Assembly (NCBI RefSeq): GCF_028736035.1
Contig: NZ_CP117866.1
Span: 2,480,001-2,544,000 of the forward strand
Direction of reading: 5' to 3'
Source of the DNA: Streptomyces sp. T12
GTDB taxonomy: Bacteria; Actinomycetota; Actinomycetes; Streptomycetales; Streptomycetaceae
Length of the DNA stretch: 64,000 nucleotides
In this document: one piece after another, positions 44,221-52,562 of the stretch
Numbering within the stretch: position 1 is the first letter of the stretch
Layout of the letters: each line of letters begins with the position of its first letter
The notes under the pieces: generated by a model
Databases searched by the model: none
What the model was told of the DNA's origin: nothing
What the model saw: only the letters and a program-made list of their open reading frames with translations
Position numbers and translations under genes: made by a program

Positions 44221-45015
44221 GTGTACGTCAACGGAAAGCCCGCGACCGCGGCCGATCTCGCACCGCTCGCCCTCTACAACTACGGCTGTTTCACGTCCAT
44301 GTTGGTGACGGCCGACGGCGTACGCGGGCTCTCCCTCCACCTGGACCGGCTGCGGCACGACTCGACCGCGCTTTTCGGCACGGAGGTGGACACGGACACC
44401 GTACGCACCCTGGTGAAGGAGGCGCTTCCGGAGTACCCCACGCCCTCCCCCGTCGTCGTACGTGTCACGCTGTTCCAGCGCGGTCTGGACATGGGGCACC
44501 CGACGAGCACGACGGCGCCCGACATCCTCGTCACGTTCCGTCCGGCCCCGAGCAAGCCGCTACCGCCGCTGCGGGTGACGATCGCGGCGTACGAACGGGA
44601 CGAGCCCGGCGTCAAGAGCGTCGGTCTGCTGGGGCAGTTGCAGCAGCGCAGGGCCGCTCAGGCACGCGGCTTCGACGACGTGCTGTTCCGGGACCCCAGC
44701 GGCCACATCAGCGAGGGCGCCACCTGGAACATCGCGTTCGTGCGGGGAACGGACATCGTGCTGCCCGAGGCCGAGGTGCTGCCGGGCACCGCCGTACGCC
44801 TCCTTCGCAAGACGCTGGCGGACCACGGCTTCACGGTGCGCACCGCGCCCGTTCCCGCCGACGAACTCGGCACGTACGACGCCGCTTTCGCGACCAACGC
44901 GGTCATCGGTGTCCGGCCGGTCGCCGCGATCGACGGGACGGCTCTTCTCCCCTCGGACGAGCTGACGCAGACCCTGCGAGCCTGTTGGTCCGCCGTCCCC
45001 TTCGAGGCGCTGTGA
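44221..45015 (+). CDS. Class IV PLP-dependent aminotransferase
   Basis: 264 residues. Fold-type IV transaminase/lyase of the branched-chain/D-amino-acid/PabC group, with likely PLP lysine K132 in P-G-V-K-S-V-G-L-L-G and the following R-G-F-D-D-V-L-F-R-D-P-S-G-H-I-S-E-G-A-T-W-N-I signature. Begins Y-V-N-G-K-P-A-T-A-A-D-L-A-P-L-A-L-Y-N-Y-G. GTG 44221 is chosen because AAGGAG lies just upstream; an in-frame GTG at 44191 has none. Its stop overlaps the start of the caspase-FGE gene. Substrate unknown; its role inside a conflict operon is unexplained. Confidence 0.92.
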   Translation: MYVNGKPATAADLAPLALYNYGCFTSMLVTADGVRGLSLHLDRLRHDSTALFGTEVDTDTVRTLVKEALPEYPTPSPVVVRVTLFQRGLDMGHPTSTTAPDILVTFRPAPSKPLPPLRVTIAAYERDEPGVKSVGLLGQLQQRRAAQARGFDDVLFRDPSGHISEGATWNIAFVRGTDIVLPEAEVLPGTAVRLLRKTLADHGFTVRTAPVPADELGTYDAAFATNAVIGVRPVAAIDGTALLPSDELTQTLRACWSAVPFEAL

Positions 45016-46733
45016 CAGGCCAGGCAGCCTCGCAAGGGAGGCGGATAGCCGTGCTCGTCGGAGTCGGCTCCTACGAGGGCGGGCTGCCACCGCTGGAGTT
45101 CGCCGACGACGACGCCCGCGAGTTGCACGCGCTGCTCACCAACCCCAGATACGGCCAATTCGAGCCGACCGCGAGCGCGCTGCTCCTCGACCCGACCAAA
45201 CGGGAACTGGAGGAGCACCTGGAGACCACGATCCGTACGCTGGCTCCCCAGGACACCTTTCTCCTGTACTTCGCCGGACACGCCCTGCGCTACGGCGAGC
45301 ACCTCTTCCTGGCCCCGCGCGACGCGGCACCGCAGCGTCCGCTCTCGTCGTGTGTGAGTCTCGGACTGCTCGACGCGATGCTGGACGCCTCGGCATGCCG
45401 TGGCCAGATCATGCTGCTCGACTGCTGTTTCGCGGGAGCACCCGGCGGGCCCCGCACCCGCGCTCTGGTCACCCAGTCGCTGCAGCATCTCAGCGGACAG
45501 GGCCGGATGGTGATCGGCTCGTCGGGCCACGAGGAGACCAGCCGGGAGACGTCGAGCCTCGGGCACGGCGTGTTCACGGCCGGTCTGCTGGACGGTCTGC
45601 GCAGCGGCGACGCCGACCACGACGCCGACGGATTCGTGTCCGTCCACGACATCTTCCAGCACGTGTACAACTTCGTGGTCCAGCGCGCCCCTCAGGAACC
45701 GGTGATGTGGGGTGCCGACATCCGGGGCGATCTGTATCTGTCCCTCAACCCCCGGGTGCGGTTCCGCCAGGTGAAACACCCGGTGGACGGCAAGCCGATG
45801 TCGCTCGTGGACGGCGGCTCCTTCCTCTCCGGGCCGGACAACGAGCTGCGTACCGCGGACGCCTACTACATGGACGTCACCCCGGTCACGAACGCCGAAT
45901 ACGCCCGTTTCACCGCCGCCACCGGCCATCCGGTACCCCGGCACTGGGAAGGCCCGGAACCGCCGGCCGCGCTCGCCGACCATCCCGTCGTCCACGTCAC
46001 GCACACCGATGCCGGCGCGTACGCCTCGTGGGCGGGCAAGCGGCTCCCGGAGAGCGAGGAATGGGAGAAGGCCGCACGTGGCTCCTCGGGGAGCGTCTAC
46101 CCGTGGGGCAACCAGCCGACCGTCGCCAAGTGCAACGTCCGCGAATCGGGTATCGACACGACCACGCCGGTGGGCCGCTACCGCAGCGGTGTCAGCCCGT
46201 ACGGCATCTACGACCTCGCCGGGAACGTGTGGGAGTGGTGCGCGACCGGTGCCGGCCCAGGGCGCCATGTGCTGCGCGGCTCGGCCTTCACGAGTCCCTT
46301 CGCGTCAGCGGCGGCCTACGAGGTGAACGATGCCTCGGAGACCATGTCGGACGACGACACCGGGTTCCGGTGCGTGGTGTCGTACGACGCGCTGGTGGCT
46401 GCCGAACCGGACGGTGCGGTGCGCGCGGGAGCCCTCGCCGAGGACAGTGACAGCCTGCTCCCCCTCCTGGACCAACTCGGGCGCACCGCGCTCACCGAGG
46501 CACAGTGGCGCGAGGCGACCGCACAACTGGAGCTGCTCCGCACCGGCGACGCCGACCGTCACGAGGCACTCGCCGCCTTGCGGCGTCTGCTCTCCCCCGC
46601 CGACCCCGCTCACGACTCCTCGGCGGACCGCGGCACGCCGCCACCGCCCACCGCGGGTCAGCGCACGGGGGCGAGCGCCGAGGTGCGTGACCTGATCACG
46701 GTGATACGACGGAGCGTGGCGCCGCCGCGGTGA
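45012..46733 (+). CDS. Caspase-like peptidase fused to FGE-sulfatase domain
   Basis: 573 residues. Residues 10-240 are a caspase (C14) domain: I-A-V-L-V-G-V-G-S-Y, catalytic His H90 in Y-F-A-G-H-A, catalytic Cys C139 in L-L-D-C-C-F-A-G, and G-V-F-T-A-G-L-L-D-G-L. Residues 260-460 are an FGE/SUMF1-like domain (MSLVDGGSFLSGPDN, EEWEKAARG, Y-P-W-G-N, YDLAGNVWEWCATG, H-V-L-R-G-S-A-F) but the paired active-site cysteines of true formylglycine enzymes are not evident, so it is probably a binding module. The last 100 residues are helical and Pro-rich. GTG 45012 overlaps the transaminase stop (GTGA). Confidence 0.93.
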   Translation: MTGQAASQGRRIAVLVGVGSYEGGLPPLEFADDDARELHALLTNPRYGQFEPTASALLLDPTKRELEEHLETTIRTLAPQDTFLLYFAGHALRYGEHLFLAPRDAAPQRPLSSCVSLGLLDAMLDASACRGQIMLLDCCFAGAPGGPRTRALVTQSLQHLSGQGRMVIGSSGHEETSRETSSLGHGVFTAGLLDGLRSGDADHDADGFVSVHDIFQHVYNFVVQRAPQEPVMWGADIRGDLYLSLNPRVRFRQVKHPVDGKPMSLVDGGSFLSGPDNELRTADAYYMDVTPVTNAEYARFTAATGHPVPRHWEGPEPPAALADHPVVHVTHTDAGAYASWAGKRLPESEEWEKAARGSSGSVYPWGNQPTVAKCNVRESGIDTTTPVGRYRSGVSPYGIYDLAGNVWEWCATGAGPGRHVLRGSAFTSPFASAAAYEVNDASETMSDDDTGFRCVVSYDALVAAEPDGAVRAGALAEDSDSLLPLLDQLGRTALTEAQWREATAQLELLRTGDADRHEALAALRRLLSPADPAHDSSADRGTPPPPTAGQRTGASAEVRDLITVIRRSVAPPR

Positions 46734-46876
46734 GCACGGACACGCGCAGCCCTCCGCTCCGTCGGCGCGCGAAAATCCGGATGCGGTCACGTCCCGAGGA
46801 GCTGGATGATCGGCAGGCTGTCCCGTTGCCTGTCCAAGTCGGCCGACTCAGGCGCCCCGGAGTCCCAGGAGCCCGC

Positions 46877-47293
46877 ATGATCCAGCGCGTCACCGTCCGC
46901 ACCCTCTTCCCACCCCCCACCTACTCCCACGCCTCCGTCGTCGAGGCCGGCACGAAGCTCGCCTTCCTCGCCGGGTCCGTGCCTCTCGACGCCGACGGGA
47001 ACCTGGTCGGTGCAGGGGACCCCGTACGGCAGGCCGAGCAGGTGATCGCCAACCTTGAGGAGCAACTGCGCGCGGTCGGCAGTGACTTGGGGCATGTGCT
47101 GTCGAGCGACGTGTACGTCGTGAGCAGTGAGACGGCGGTGCTGTCCGCCGTGTGGGAGGTCGTGGAGGCGTCGGGACTGAGCGCCGGTCCTCACTCGTCG
47201 ACGCTGCTCGGGGTGGCCTGCCTCGGTTACCCGGGGCAGTTGGTGGAGATCACGGCCACGGCCGTCGTTCCGGAGCAGGGGACACAGTCATGA
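46877..47293 (+). CDS. RidA/YjgF family protein
   Basis: 138 residues. RidA proteins hydrolyse reactive enamine/imine intermediates or act as related deaminases. Visible elements: Y-S-H-A-S-V-V-E-A-G-T-K-L-A-F-L-A-G-S-V-P-L-D-A split across residues 15-38, GDPVRQAEQVIANLEEQLRA and the final ATLL-type segment SSTLLGVACLGYPGQLVEI. The catalytic Arg of canonical RidA is not evident. AGGAG precedes ATG 46877, and the end overlaps the GNAT gene. Confidence 0.9.
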   Translation: MIQRVTVRTLFPPPTYSHASVVEAGTKLAFLAGSVPLDADGNLVGAGDPVRQAEQVIANLEEQLRAVGSDLGHVLSSDVYVVSSETAVLSAVWEVVEASGLSAGPHSSTLLGVACLGYPGQLVEITATAVVPEQGTQS

Positions 47294-47748
47294 GCTCGGT
47301 GGCCCTCCGCCGCGCCACCGCGACCGACGCCGGTGCCGCCGCCGACGTCTGGCTGCGGTCCTTCGCCGCCGCCCTGCCGACGGTCGTCCGGCCGCGCTCC
47401 GACGACGACGTGCGGACGTACTTCCGGGAAGTCGTGGTGCTGCTGCGGGAGACCTGGGTCGCCGAGGCCGCCGACCGGGTCGTCGGTCTCATGGTGCTCG
47501 ACGGCGACCAGCTCTCCCAGCTCTATCTCGACCCCGACTGGCGCGGCCTCGGCATCGGCGACCGCTTCGTCGACCTCGCCAAGCGACGCAGGCCGGACGG
47601 GCTGTCCCTGTGGACGTTCCAGGTCAACGAGCCCGCCCACCGCTTCTACGAGCGGCACGGCTTCGTCGCCGTCGAGTACACGAACGGCAGCGGGAACGAG
47701 GAGCAGGAGCCGGACGTGCGGTACGTCTGGCGCCCCGGCCCACGGTGA
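47290..47748 (+). CDS. GNAT family N-acetyltransferase
   Basis: 152 residues. GNAT fold with the acetyl-CoA loop in Q-L-Y-L-D-P-D-W-R-G-L-G-I-G-D-R and the C-terminal N-E-P-A-H-R-F-Y-E-R-H-G-F signature. Substrate unknown. Its ATG overlaps the RidA stop (ATGA), indicating translational coupling. Ends directly against the stop codon of the opposite-strand racemase gene. Confidence 0.93.
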   Translation: MSSVALRRATATDAGAAADVWLRSFAAALPTVVRPRSDDDVRTYFREVVVLLRETWVAEAADRVVGLMVLDGDQLSQLYLDPDWRGLGIGDRFVDLAKRRRPDGLSLWTFQVNEPAHRFYERHGFVAVEYTNGSGNEEQEPDVRYVWRPGPR

Positions 47749-48468
47749 TCACTCCCGCGTCCGCCCCCAGTCCCGCCGCTTCGGCAACGGCTTCGCGTAG
47801 CTCCCGGCCCGGCTCGTCGTCAGCCCCAACGCCACCAGCGACTCGGCGAGTTTGACGGCCGCCCCCACCCCGTCGACCACCGGAACCCCCAGCTTCTCCC
47901 CCACGGTCCGCTGCAACCCGGTCATCCCGGCGCACCCCAGCACCAGGACCTCGGCACCCGCGTCCCGCGCCCGTTCGGCAGCGGCCAGAAAGGCGGACTC
48001 GGTGCGTTCGCCGTCCTCCAGCTCCAGCACGCCGAGCCCCGTACCGATCACGGCGACACAGTTACGGCCCACCCCGGCCGTCTCGAGGCTGTCCTCGATC
48101 TGCCCGCACGAGCGCTCCAGCGTGGTCACGACCCCGTATCGCCGGCCCAGCAGGCACGCCAGGTGGGCCGCCGCCTCGGTGATGTCGACGACCGGTACGT
48201 CCACCAGCTCCCGGACGCCCTCACGCCCGTGCTCCCCGAAGCCGGCCATGACGACCGCGTCGTACGCGGGGCCCTCGTACGTCCGCAGCGCGTCCATGAC
48301 CGCCGCCGCCGAGAGGTAGCTGTCGAGCCACCCCTCCGCCGACTCCGGCCCCCACGCGGGGGTCAGGCCGAGCACGGTGGTGCCCGGGCCTGCCGCGGCC
48401 CGGGCACCTCGTACGATCTCCTCGGTCATCTCCTGCGTGGTGTTGCAGTTGGTGACGACGATCCGCAC
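47749..48468 (-). CDS. Aspartate/glutamate (hydantoin) racemase family protein
   Basis: 239 residues. Cys-dependent racemase fold of the hydantoin-racemase type: M-R-I-V-V-T-N-C-N-T-T-Q, then the catalytic-type Cys in A-A-A-H-L-A-C-L-L-G and V-L-G-C-A-G-M-T-G. Acts on 5-substituted hydantoins or allantoin. It follows the NCS1 permease by only five bases on the same strand, so the pair probably imports and racemises a hydantoin or allantoin. Confidence 0.9.
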   Translation of the reverse strand: MRIVVTNCNTTQEMTEEIVRGARAAAGPGTTVLGLTPAWGPESAEGWLDSYLSAAAVMDALRTYEGPAYDAVVMAGFGEHGREGVRELVDVPVVDITEAAAHLACLLGRRYGVVTTLERSCGQIEDSLETAGVGRNCVAVIGTGLGVLELEDGERTESAFLAAAERARDAGAEVLVLGCAGMTGLQRTVGEKLGVPVVDGVGAAVKLAESLVALGLTTSRAGSYAKPLPKRRDWGRTRE

Positions 48469-48473
48469 GTCCT

Positions 48474-49970
48474 TCAGACCTCCTGCGTCACGGACTCGCC
48501 ACCGGACTCGATGGCGGACTCGGCGGCGGACTCCGCGCGCTCACCGCGGCACAGCACCAGGTACAGCCCGGCTCCCAACGCCGTCCCGATGAACCACGAG
48601 TACGGCGCCACATCGCTGAACGTCTTCACCAGCGCCAGCACCGCCGCGACCCCCGCCGCCGGCAGGAACGCCCACAGCGCCTTGGGGTTGACGCCCTTGC
48701 GGTAGTAGTAGCGCGAGCCCGGCTCGGCGGAGAACAGCTCGTTCACGTCCACGCGGCCGCGCTTGACCAGGTAGTAGTCGACCATGATCACGCCGAACAG
48801 CGGGCCCAGGAAGGCGCCCAGGCCGCCCAGGAAGTAGTTCACGACCGTCGGGTTCGAGAAGAGGTTCCAGGGGGTCACGACGAGCGCCGCCACGGTGCTG
48901 ATCATGCCGCCGACCTTGAAGGTGATCTTCTGCGGCCAGACGTTGGCCAGGTCGTACGCCGGTGAGACGAAGTTGGCGACGATGTTGACGCCCATCGTGG
49001 CGATGGCGAACGTCAGGGCGGCCAGGACCAGGATCCAGGTGTTGCCGACCTTGGCCACGAGCTCCGCCGGATCCGTGATGGCCTCGCCGAACACCTCCAG
49101 CGAGCCGGCCGTGACGATCACCGAAACGACCACGAACGCCGTCGAGTTGATGGGCAGGCCCCAGAAGTTACCCTTCCGGACCGTCCGGTAGTCGGGCGCG
49201 AAGCGCGAGAAGTCGCAGAAGTTGAGCATCAGCGTGCCGTACGTGGCGAGGATCAGGCCGATCGCGCCGAACCACTGCCGCCACTGCTCGCCGACGGAGA
49301 CCGGGTGCGGGGTGCTCGTCAGCGAGATCGTCCAGCCCGCCTTGGCGAAGATCCAGACGGCCAGCGCGATCATCACCACCCAGATCGCCGGACCACAGAA
49401 GTCCTGGAACTTCCGCACCGACTCCATGCCCTGGCTGATGATCAACGCCTGGATGAGCCAGAGGGAGAGGAAGGAGACCCAGCCGAGCGCGTGCAGGCCC
49501 AGGAAGGAGCTGTGCGTCCAGGACTCCAGGCCGGGCCAGGCGGCCAGCAGCATCACGTTCACGGCGACGGACGCGAGATAGGTCTGGATGCCGTACCACA
49601 TGATGGCGATCACAGCCCTGATCAGCGCCGGGATGTTGGCACCCCAGACACCGAAGCTGATGCGGCTGACGACGGGGAACGGGACGCCGTGGCGCTGGCC
49701 GATCTTCCCCATCCAGTTCATGCCGATGTAGATGAGCACGAAGCCGACGAGCAGGGAGGTGAAGACCTGCCACACGTTCATGCCGAGGACCAGCAGGCCG
49801 GCCGCGAACGTGTAGTTGCCGAGGTTGTGGACGTCGGACATCCACAGGGCGAAGAGGTCGAATACCTTCCAGTTGCGCTTGTCGGCGGGCGCGAGGTCTT
49901 CGTTGGTGAGCCTGGGATCGGGGACGAACGCTGGTGTGCCGGTGACTTCGGCACGGTCGGCGAGGGACAC
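48474..49970 (-). CDS. NCS1 family nucleobase/hydantoin/allantoin permease
   Basis: 498 residues, about 12 membrane helices. NCS1 signatures: L-T-N-E-D-L-A-P-A-D-K-R-N-W before helix 1, FALWMSDVHNLGNYTFAAG (residues about 37-55), GVPFPVVSRISFGVWGANIP and N-F-C-D-F-S-R-F-A-P-D. Imports purines, allantoin or hydantoins with Na+ or H+. GTG 49970 with GGAGG close upstream is preferred; the long open frame to 50738 is antisense to the GntR gene. Likely repressed by the adjacent GntR protein through the palindrome at 50015. Confidence 0.94.
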   Translation of the reverse strand: MSLADRAEVTGTPAFVPDPRLTNEDLAPADKRNWKVFDLFALWMSDVHNLGNYTFAAGLLVLGMNVWQVFTSLLVGFVLIYIGMNWMGKIGQRHGVPFPVVSRISFGVWGANIPALIRAVIAIMWYGIQTYLASVAVNVMLLAAWPGLESWTHSSFLGLHALGWVSFLSLWLIQALIISQGMESVRKFQDFCGPAIWVVMIALAVWIFAKAGWTISLTSTPHPVSVGEQWRQWFGAIGLILATYGTLMLNFCDFSRFAPDYRTVRKGNFWGLPINSTAFVVVSVIVTAGSLEVFGEAITDPAELVAKVGNTWILVLAALTFAIATMGVNIVANFVSPAYDLANVWPQKITFKVGGMISTVAALVVTPWNLFSNPTVVNYFLGGLGAFLGPLFGVIMVDYYLVKRGRVDVNELFSAEPGSRYYYRKGVNPKALWAFLPAAGVAAVLALVKTFSDVAPYSWFIGTALGAGLYLVLCRGERAESAAESAIESGGESVTQEV

Positions 49971-50014
49971 GGGGCCTCCAGGAGCCGGGGGACGGAGGAC
50001 TGCTTGTGGAGGGT

Positions 50015-50030
50015 GTTTGGTATACCAAAC
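50015..50030. promoter_or_regulatory. Perfect 16-bp palindrome, probable GntR operator
   Basis: GTTTGGTATACCAAAC lies between the divergent NCS1 permease (start 49970) and GntR gene (start 50122). The TGGTATACCA core is the form commonly bound by FadR/FCD-type GntR regulators. It is the only strongly symmetric AT-rich element in the intergenic gap. Confidence 0.7.
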
Positions 50031-50121
50031 TGCGGACATGGTCCTCCCGTCAACCATTCCGGCCGATGTCGCTCTTGTTAACGCTCCGTAAAACACACCC
50101 GGAGTCGGCGAAGATGGCCTC

Positions 50122-50799
50122 ATGAGCTCCACGACGAAGATCGAACCCCTGGGCGCGGTACGGGAACGCGTCCTGGCGACCCTGCGGCAGGACATCATCG
50201 TGGGCCGCCTCCGGCCCGGCGACCGTCTCGTCGAGCGGGAGCTGGCCGAGCGCCTCGGGGTCTCACGGGTGCCGGTCCGCGAGGCGATCCGGGCCCTGGT
50301 CGCCGAGGGCTTCGTCCACTTCGAGTCGGCGCGCCGTACGGTCGTACGCCGGCTGACCCCGGCCGACGTCAAGGAGCTCTTCGAGCTGCGCGAGGCCTTG
50401 GAGGTGTACGCGGCGGGACTGGCCGCCTCCCGTGCGACACCGCAGGAGCTGGCCGAGGTCGAGCGGCTCCTCGACCAGGCGGCCACCGCGACCGAGGCGG
50501 GCGACGCGGAGACCATCACGGACGTCAACAGCCGGCTGCACGACCGCATCGTGGCCATGGCGGGCAACAAACTGCTGATCGAGGCCCTGGAGCCGGTCGC
50601 CGGCCGTCTGCGCTGGATGACCCGGCGGAACGAGGAGTGGGCCCATCTCCTCGTCGAACACCGCGAGTTGTACGAGGCCATCGCCTCCGGCGACCCGAAC
50701 CGGGCCCGCGCGCACGCGCTCGCCCATGTGCGGACCAACTACCGGTCGACGGTACGGCAGTTGTTCGAGGACAGCGAGGACGCCGGAGAACTCGCCTAG
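50122..50799 (+). CDS. GntR family regulator with FCD domain
   Basis: 225 residues. N-terminal winged helix (AVRERVLATLRQDIIVGRLR, LAERLGVSRVPVREAIRALV) and an all-helical FCD ligand domain (LFELREALEVYAAGLAA ... F/N-x-x-L-H-D-R-I ... HRELYEAIASGDPNRARAHA) with His residues able to bind a metal. Probably represses the divergent permease-racemase pair in response to a hydantoin/purine breakdown product. Overlaps the convergent peptidase gene by four bases. Confidence 0.94.
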   Translation: MSSTTKIEPLGAVRERVLATLRQDIIVGRLRPGDRLVERELAERLGVSRVPVREAIRALVAEGFVHFESARRTVVRRLTPADVKELFELREALEVYAAGLAASRATPQELAEVERLLDQAATATEAGDAETITDVNSRLHDRIVAMAGNKLLIEALEPVAGRLRWMTRRNEEWAHLLVEHRELYEAIASGDPNRARAHALAHVRTNYRSTVRQLFEDSEDAGELA

Positions 50800-51758
50800 C
50801 AGCGCGCGTACTTGTCCGTCGCCGCCACCAGCGCGTCCGCGACGCCCGGCGAGCCGACGTCGTGCCCGACCTCGTCGACGACGATCAGCTCGCTGCCGGG
50901 CCAGGCATGGTGGAGACGCCAGACCGTGCCGAGCAGGTTGCCGAAGTCGAGACTGCCCTGGACAAGGGTGCCGGGAATGTCCTTCAGCACAGGCGCGTCC
51001 CGAAGGATCACGCCTTCGTCGTTGCCCTCGCCGAAGAAGCAGTCGTTGCCCCAGTAGTGCGTGACCGTCCGGGCGAAGCCCATGCGGAAGTCGGGGTCCT
51101 CGAAGCGCTGGACCGAGCGCGGCGGCGCGGGGATGATCGCCGTCTCCCAGTCGGTCCAGGCACGCGCGGCCCGCTCCCGCACAGCGGGGTCGGAGGACTC
51201 CATCAGACGGTTGTACGCGGCGGCGAGGTTGCCGTCCCGGTCGTCGGCGGGCAGTTCGGCCAGGAACCGCTCGTACGCCTGCGGGAAGATCCTTCCCAGT
51301 CCCCTGGTCATCAGGGCGTGCTCCGCGTCGGCGCCGGTGGCGACCAGGGTCAGAACCAGCTCGGACACCGCTGTGGGATGCGTCTGCGCGTACCGCAGCC
51401 CGAGCACCGAACCCCACGATCCGCCCCACACCAGCCAGCGCTCGATGCCCAGGTGCGACCGCAGCAGCTCCAGGTCGGCGATGAGATGGGCCGTCGTGTT
51501 GACGCTCATGTCGGTGTCGTACGCGCTCGCGTGCGGTGTGGACCGCCCGCAGCCGCGCTGGTCGAGCAGCACGATCCGGTACGCGTCCGGGGCGAAGTAG
51601 CGCCGGAAGAACGGGCCGCTGCCGGACCCCGGCCCGCCGTGCAGCACGACCGCGGGCTTGCCTCCGGGGTTTCCGCAGGTTTCCCAGTAGACGCGGTTGC
51701 CGTCCCCGACGTCGAGCATGCCGTGGTCGTACGGTTCGATCTCCGGGTAGAGGCCCAT
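50796..51758 (-). CDS. pip: Proline iminopeptidase
   Basis: 320 residues. Alpha/beta hydrolase removing N-terminal proline. H-G-G-P-G-S-G oxyanion segment, L-L-D-Q-R-G-C-G-R-S-T-P-H, nucleophile S114 in G-G-S-W-G-S, the catalytic Asp around Q-G-S-L-D-F and the His in D-E-V-G-H-D. Starts MGLYPEIEPYDHGMLDVGDG. Full family length. Converges with, and overlaps, the GntR gene by four bases. Confidence 0.95.
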   Translation of the reverse strand: MGLYPEIEPYDHGMLDVGDGNRVYWETCGNPGGKPAVVLHGGPGSGSGPFFRRYFAPDAYRIVLLDQRGCGRSTPHASAYDTDMSVNTTAHLIADLELLRSHLGIERWLVWGGSWGSVLGLRYAQTHPTAVSELVLTLVATGADAEHALMTRGLGRIFPQAYERFLAELPADDRDGNLAAAYNRLMESSDPAVRERAARAWTDWETAIIPAPPRSVQRFEDPDFRMGFARTVTHYWGNDCFFGEGNDEGVILRDAPVLKDIPGTLVQGSLDFGNLLGTVWRLHHAWPGSELIVVDEVGHDVGSPGVADALVAATDKYARC

Positions 51759-51795
51759 CGGGGCAACGTAACGTCCGTACGGCGGCAGCGTCGCC

Positions 51796-52512
51796 TCATT
51801 TTCCGAGCCCCGCCGCCTCCGCCGCCGTACGCAGCACCTCCCGCAGCATCGCGGGCGTCAGCCTGCCGGTGAAGGTGTTGCGCTGACTGACGTGGAAGCA
51901 CCCGAAGAGTTCGAGCCCGTCGAAACCGTCAAGCCCGTCAAGCCCGTCGAGCGCGACCCGCGCCCCGTGCGCGAAGGCGGGCCGCGGCCGGGGCACGCGC
52001 CATCCCGTCTCCGCCAGCGCGGGCAGGGTCGCCTGCCAGCCGAACGCGCCCAGTACGACGACCGCACGCACCGTCGGCCGCAACAGCCGCAGCTCCTGCA
52101 CGAGCCAGGCCCGGCAGGTCTCCCGCTCCCCCGGGGTGGGTTTGTTCGCAGGCGGGGCGCAGTGCACGGGGGCGGTGACGCGTACGCCGTACAGCTCCAG
52201 GCCGTCGTCGACGGCGACCGACGTGGGCTGCGAGGCGAGGCCCACGTCGTACAGCGCCTGGTACAGCACGTCCCCCGAGCGGTCCCCGGTGAACATCCGG
52301 CCGGTGCGGTTGCCGCCGTGTGCCGCCGGGGCGAGCCCGACGATCAGCAGCCGGGCGTCCGGCGGGCCGAAGCCGGGCACCGGGCGGCCCCAGTACGTCT
52401 GGTCGGCGAAGGCGGCGCGCTTGGTGCGGGACACCTCCTCACGCCAGTCGACCAGCCGCGGGCAGGCCCGGCAGCCCGCCATCCGCGCGTCCAGATCAGC
52501 GAGGGCGTCCAC
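51796..52512 (-). CDS. Uracil-DNA glycosylase, family 5 (UdgB)-like
   Basis: 238 residues. Iron-sulfur uracil glycosylase of family 5: Cys pair C14-R-A-C17-P-R-L, motif G-L-A-P-A-A-H-G-G-N-R-T-G-R-M-F-T-G-D-R, a further Cys in A-P-V-H-C-A-P-P, and the closing H-V-S-Q-R-N-T-F-T-G-R-L motif. Excises uracil and other deaminated bases, relevant in a GC-rich genome. GTG 52512. A short G-L-D-G repeat (L-D-G-L-D-G-L-D-G-F-D-G-L) interrupts the region near residue 190. Confidence 0.93.
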   Translation of the reverse strand: MDALADLDARMAGCRACPRLVDWREEVSRTKRAAFADQTYWGRPVPGFGPPDARLLIVGLAPAAHGGNRTGRMFTGDRSGDVLYQALYDVGLASQPTSVAVDDGLELYGVRVTAPVHCAPPANKPTPGERETCRAWLVQELRLLRPTVRAVVVLGAFGWQATLPALAETGWRVPRPRPAFAHGARVALDGLDGLDGFDGLELFGCFHVSQRNTFTGRLTPAMLREVLRTAAEAAGLGK

Positions 52513-52562
52513 AGCTCCACCGTAAAGCCGTCCTCGCCCCGTACGGGGACTAAGGTCGAGGC

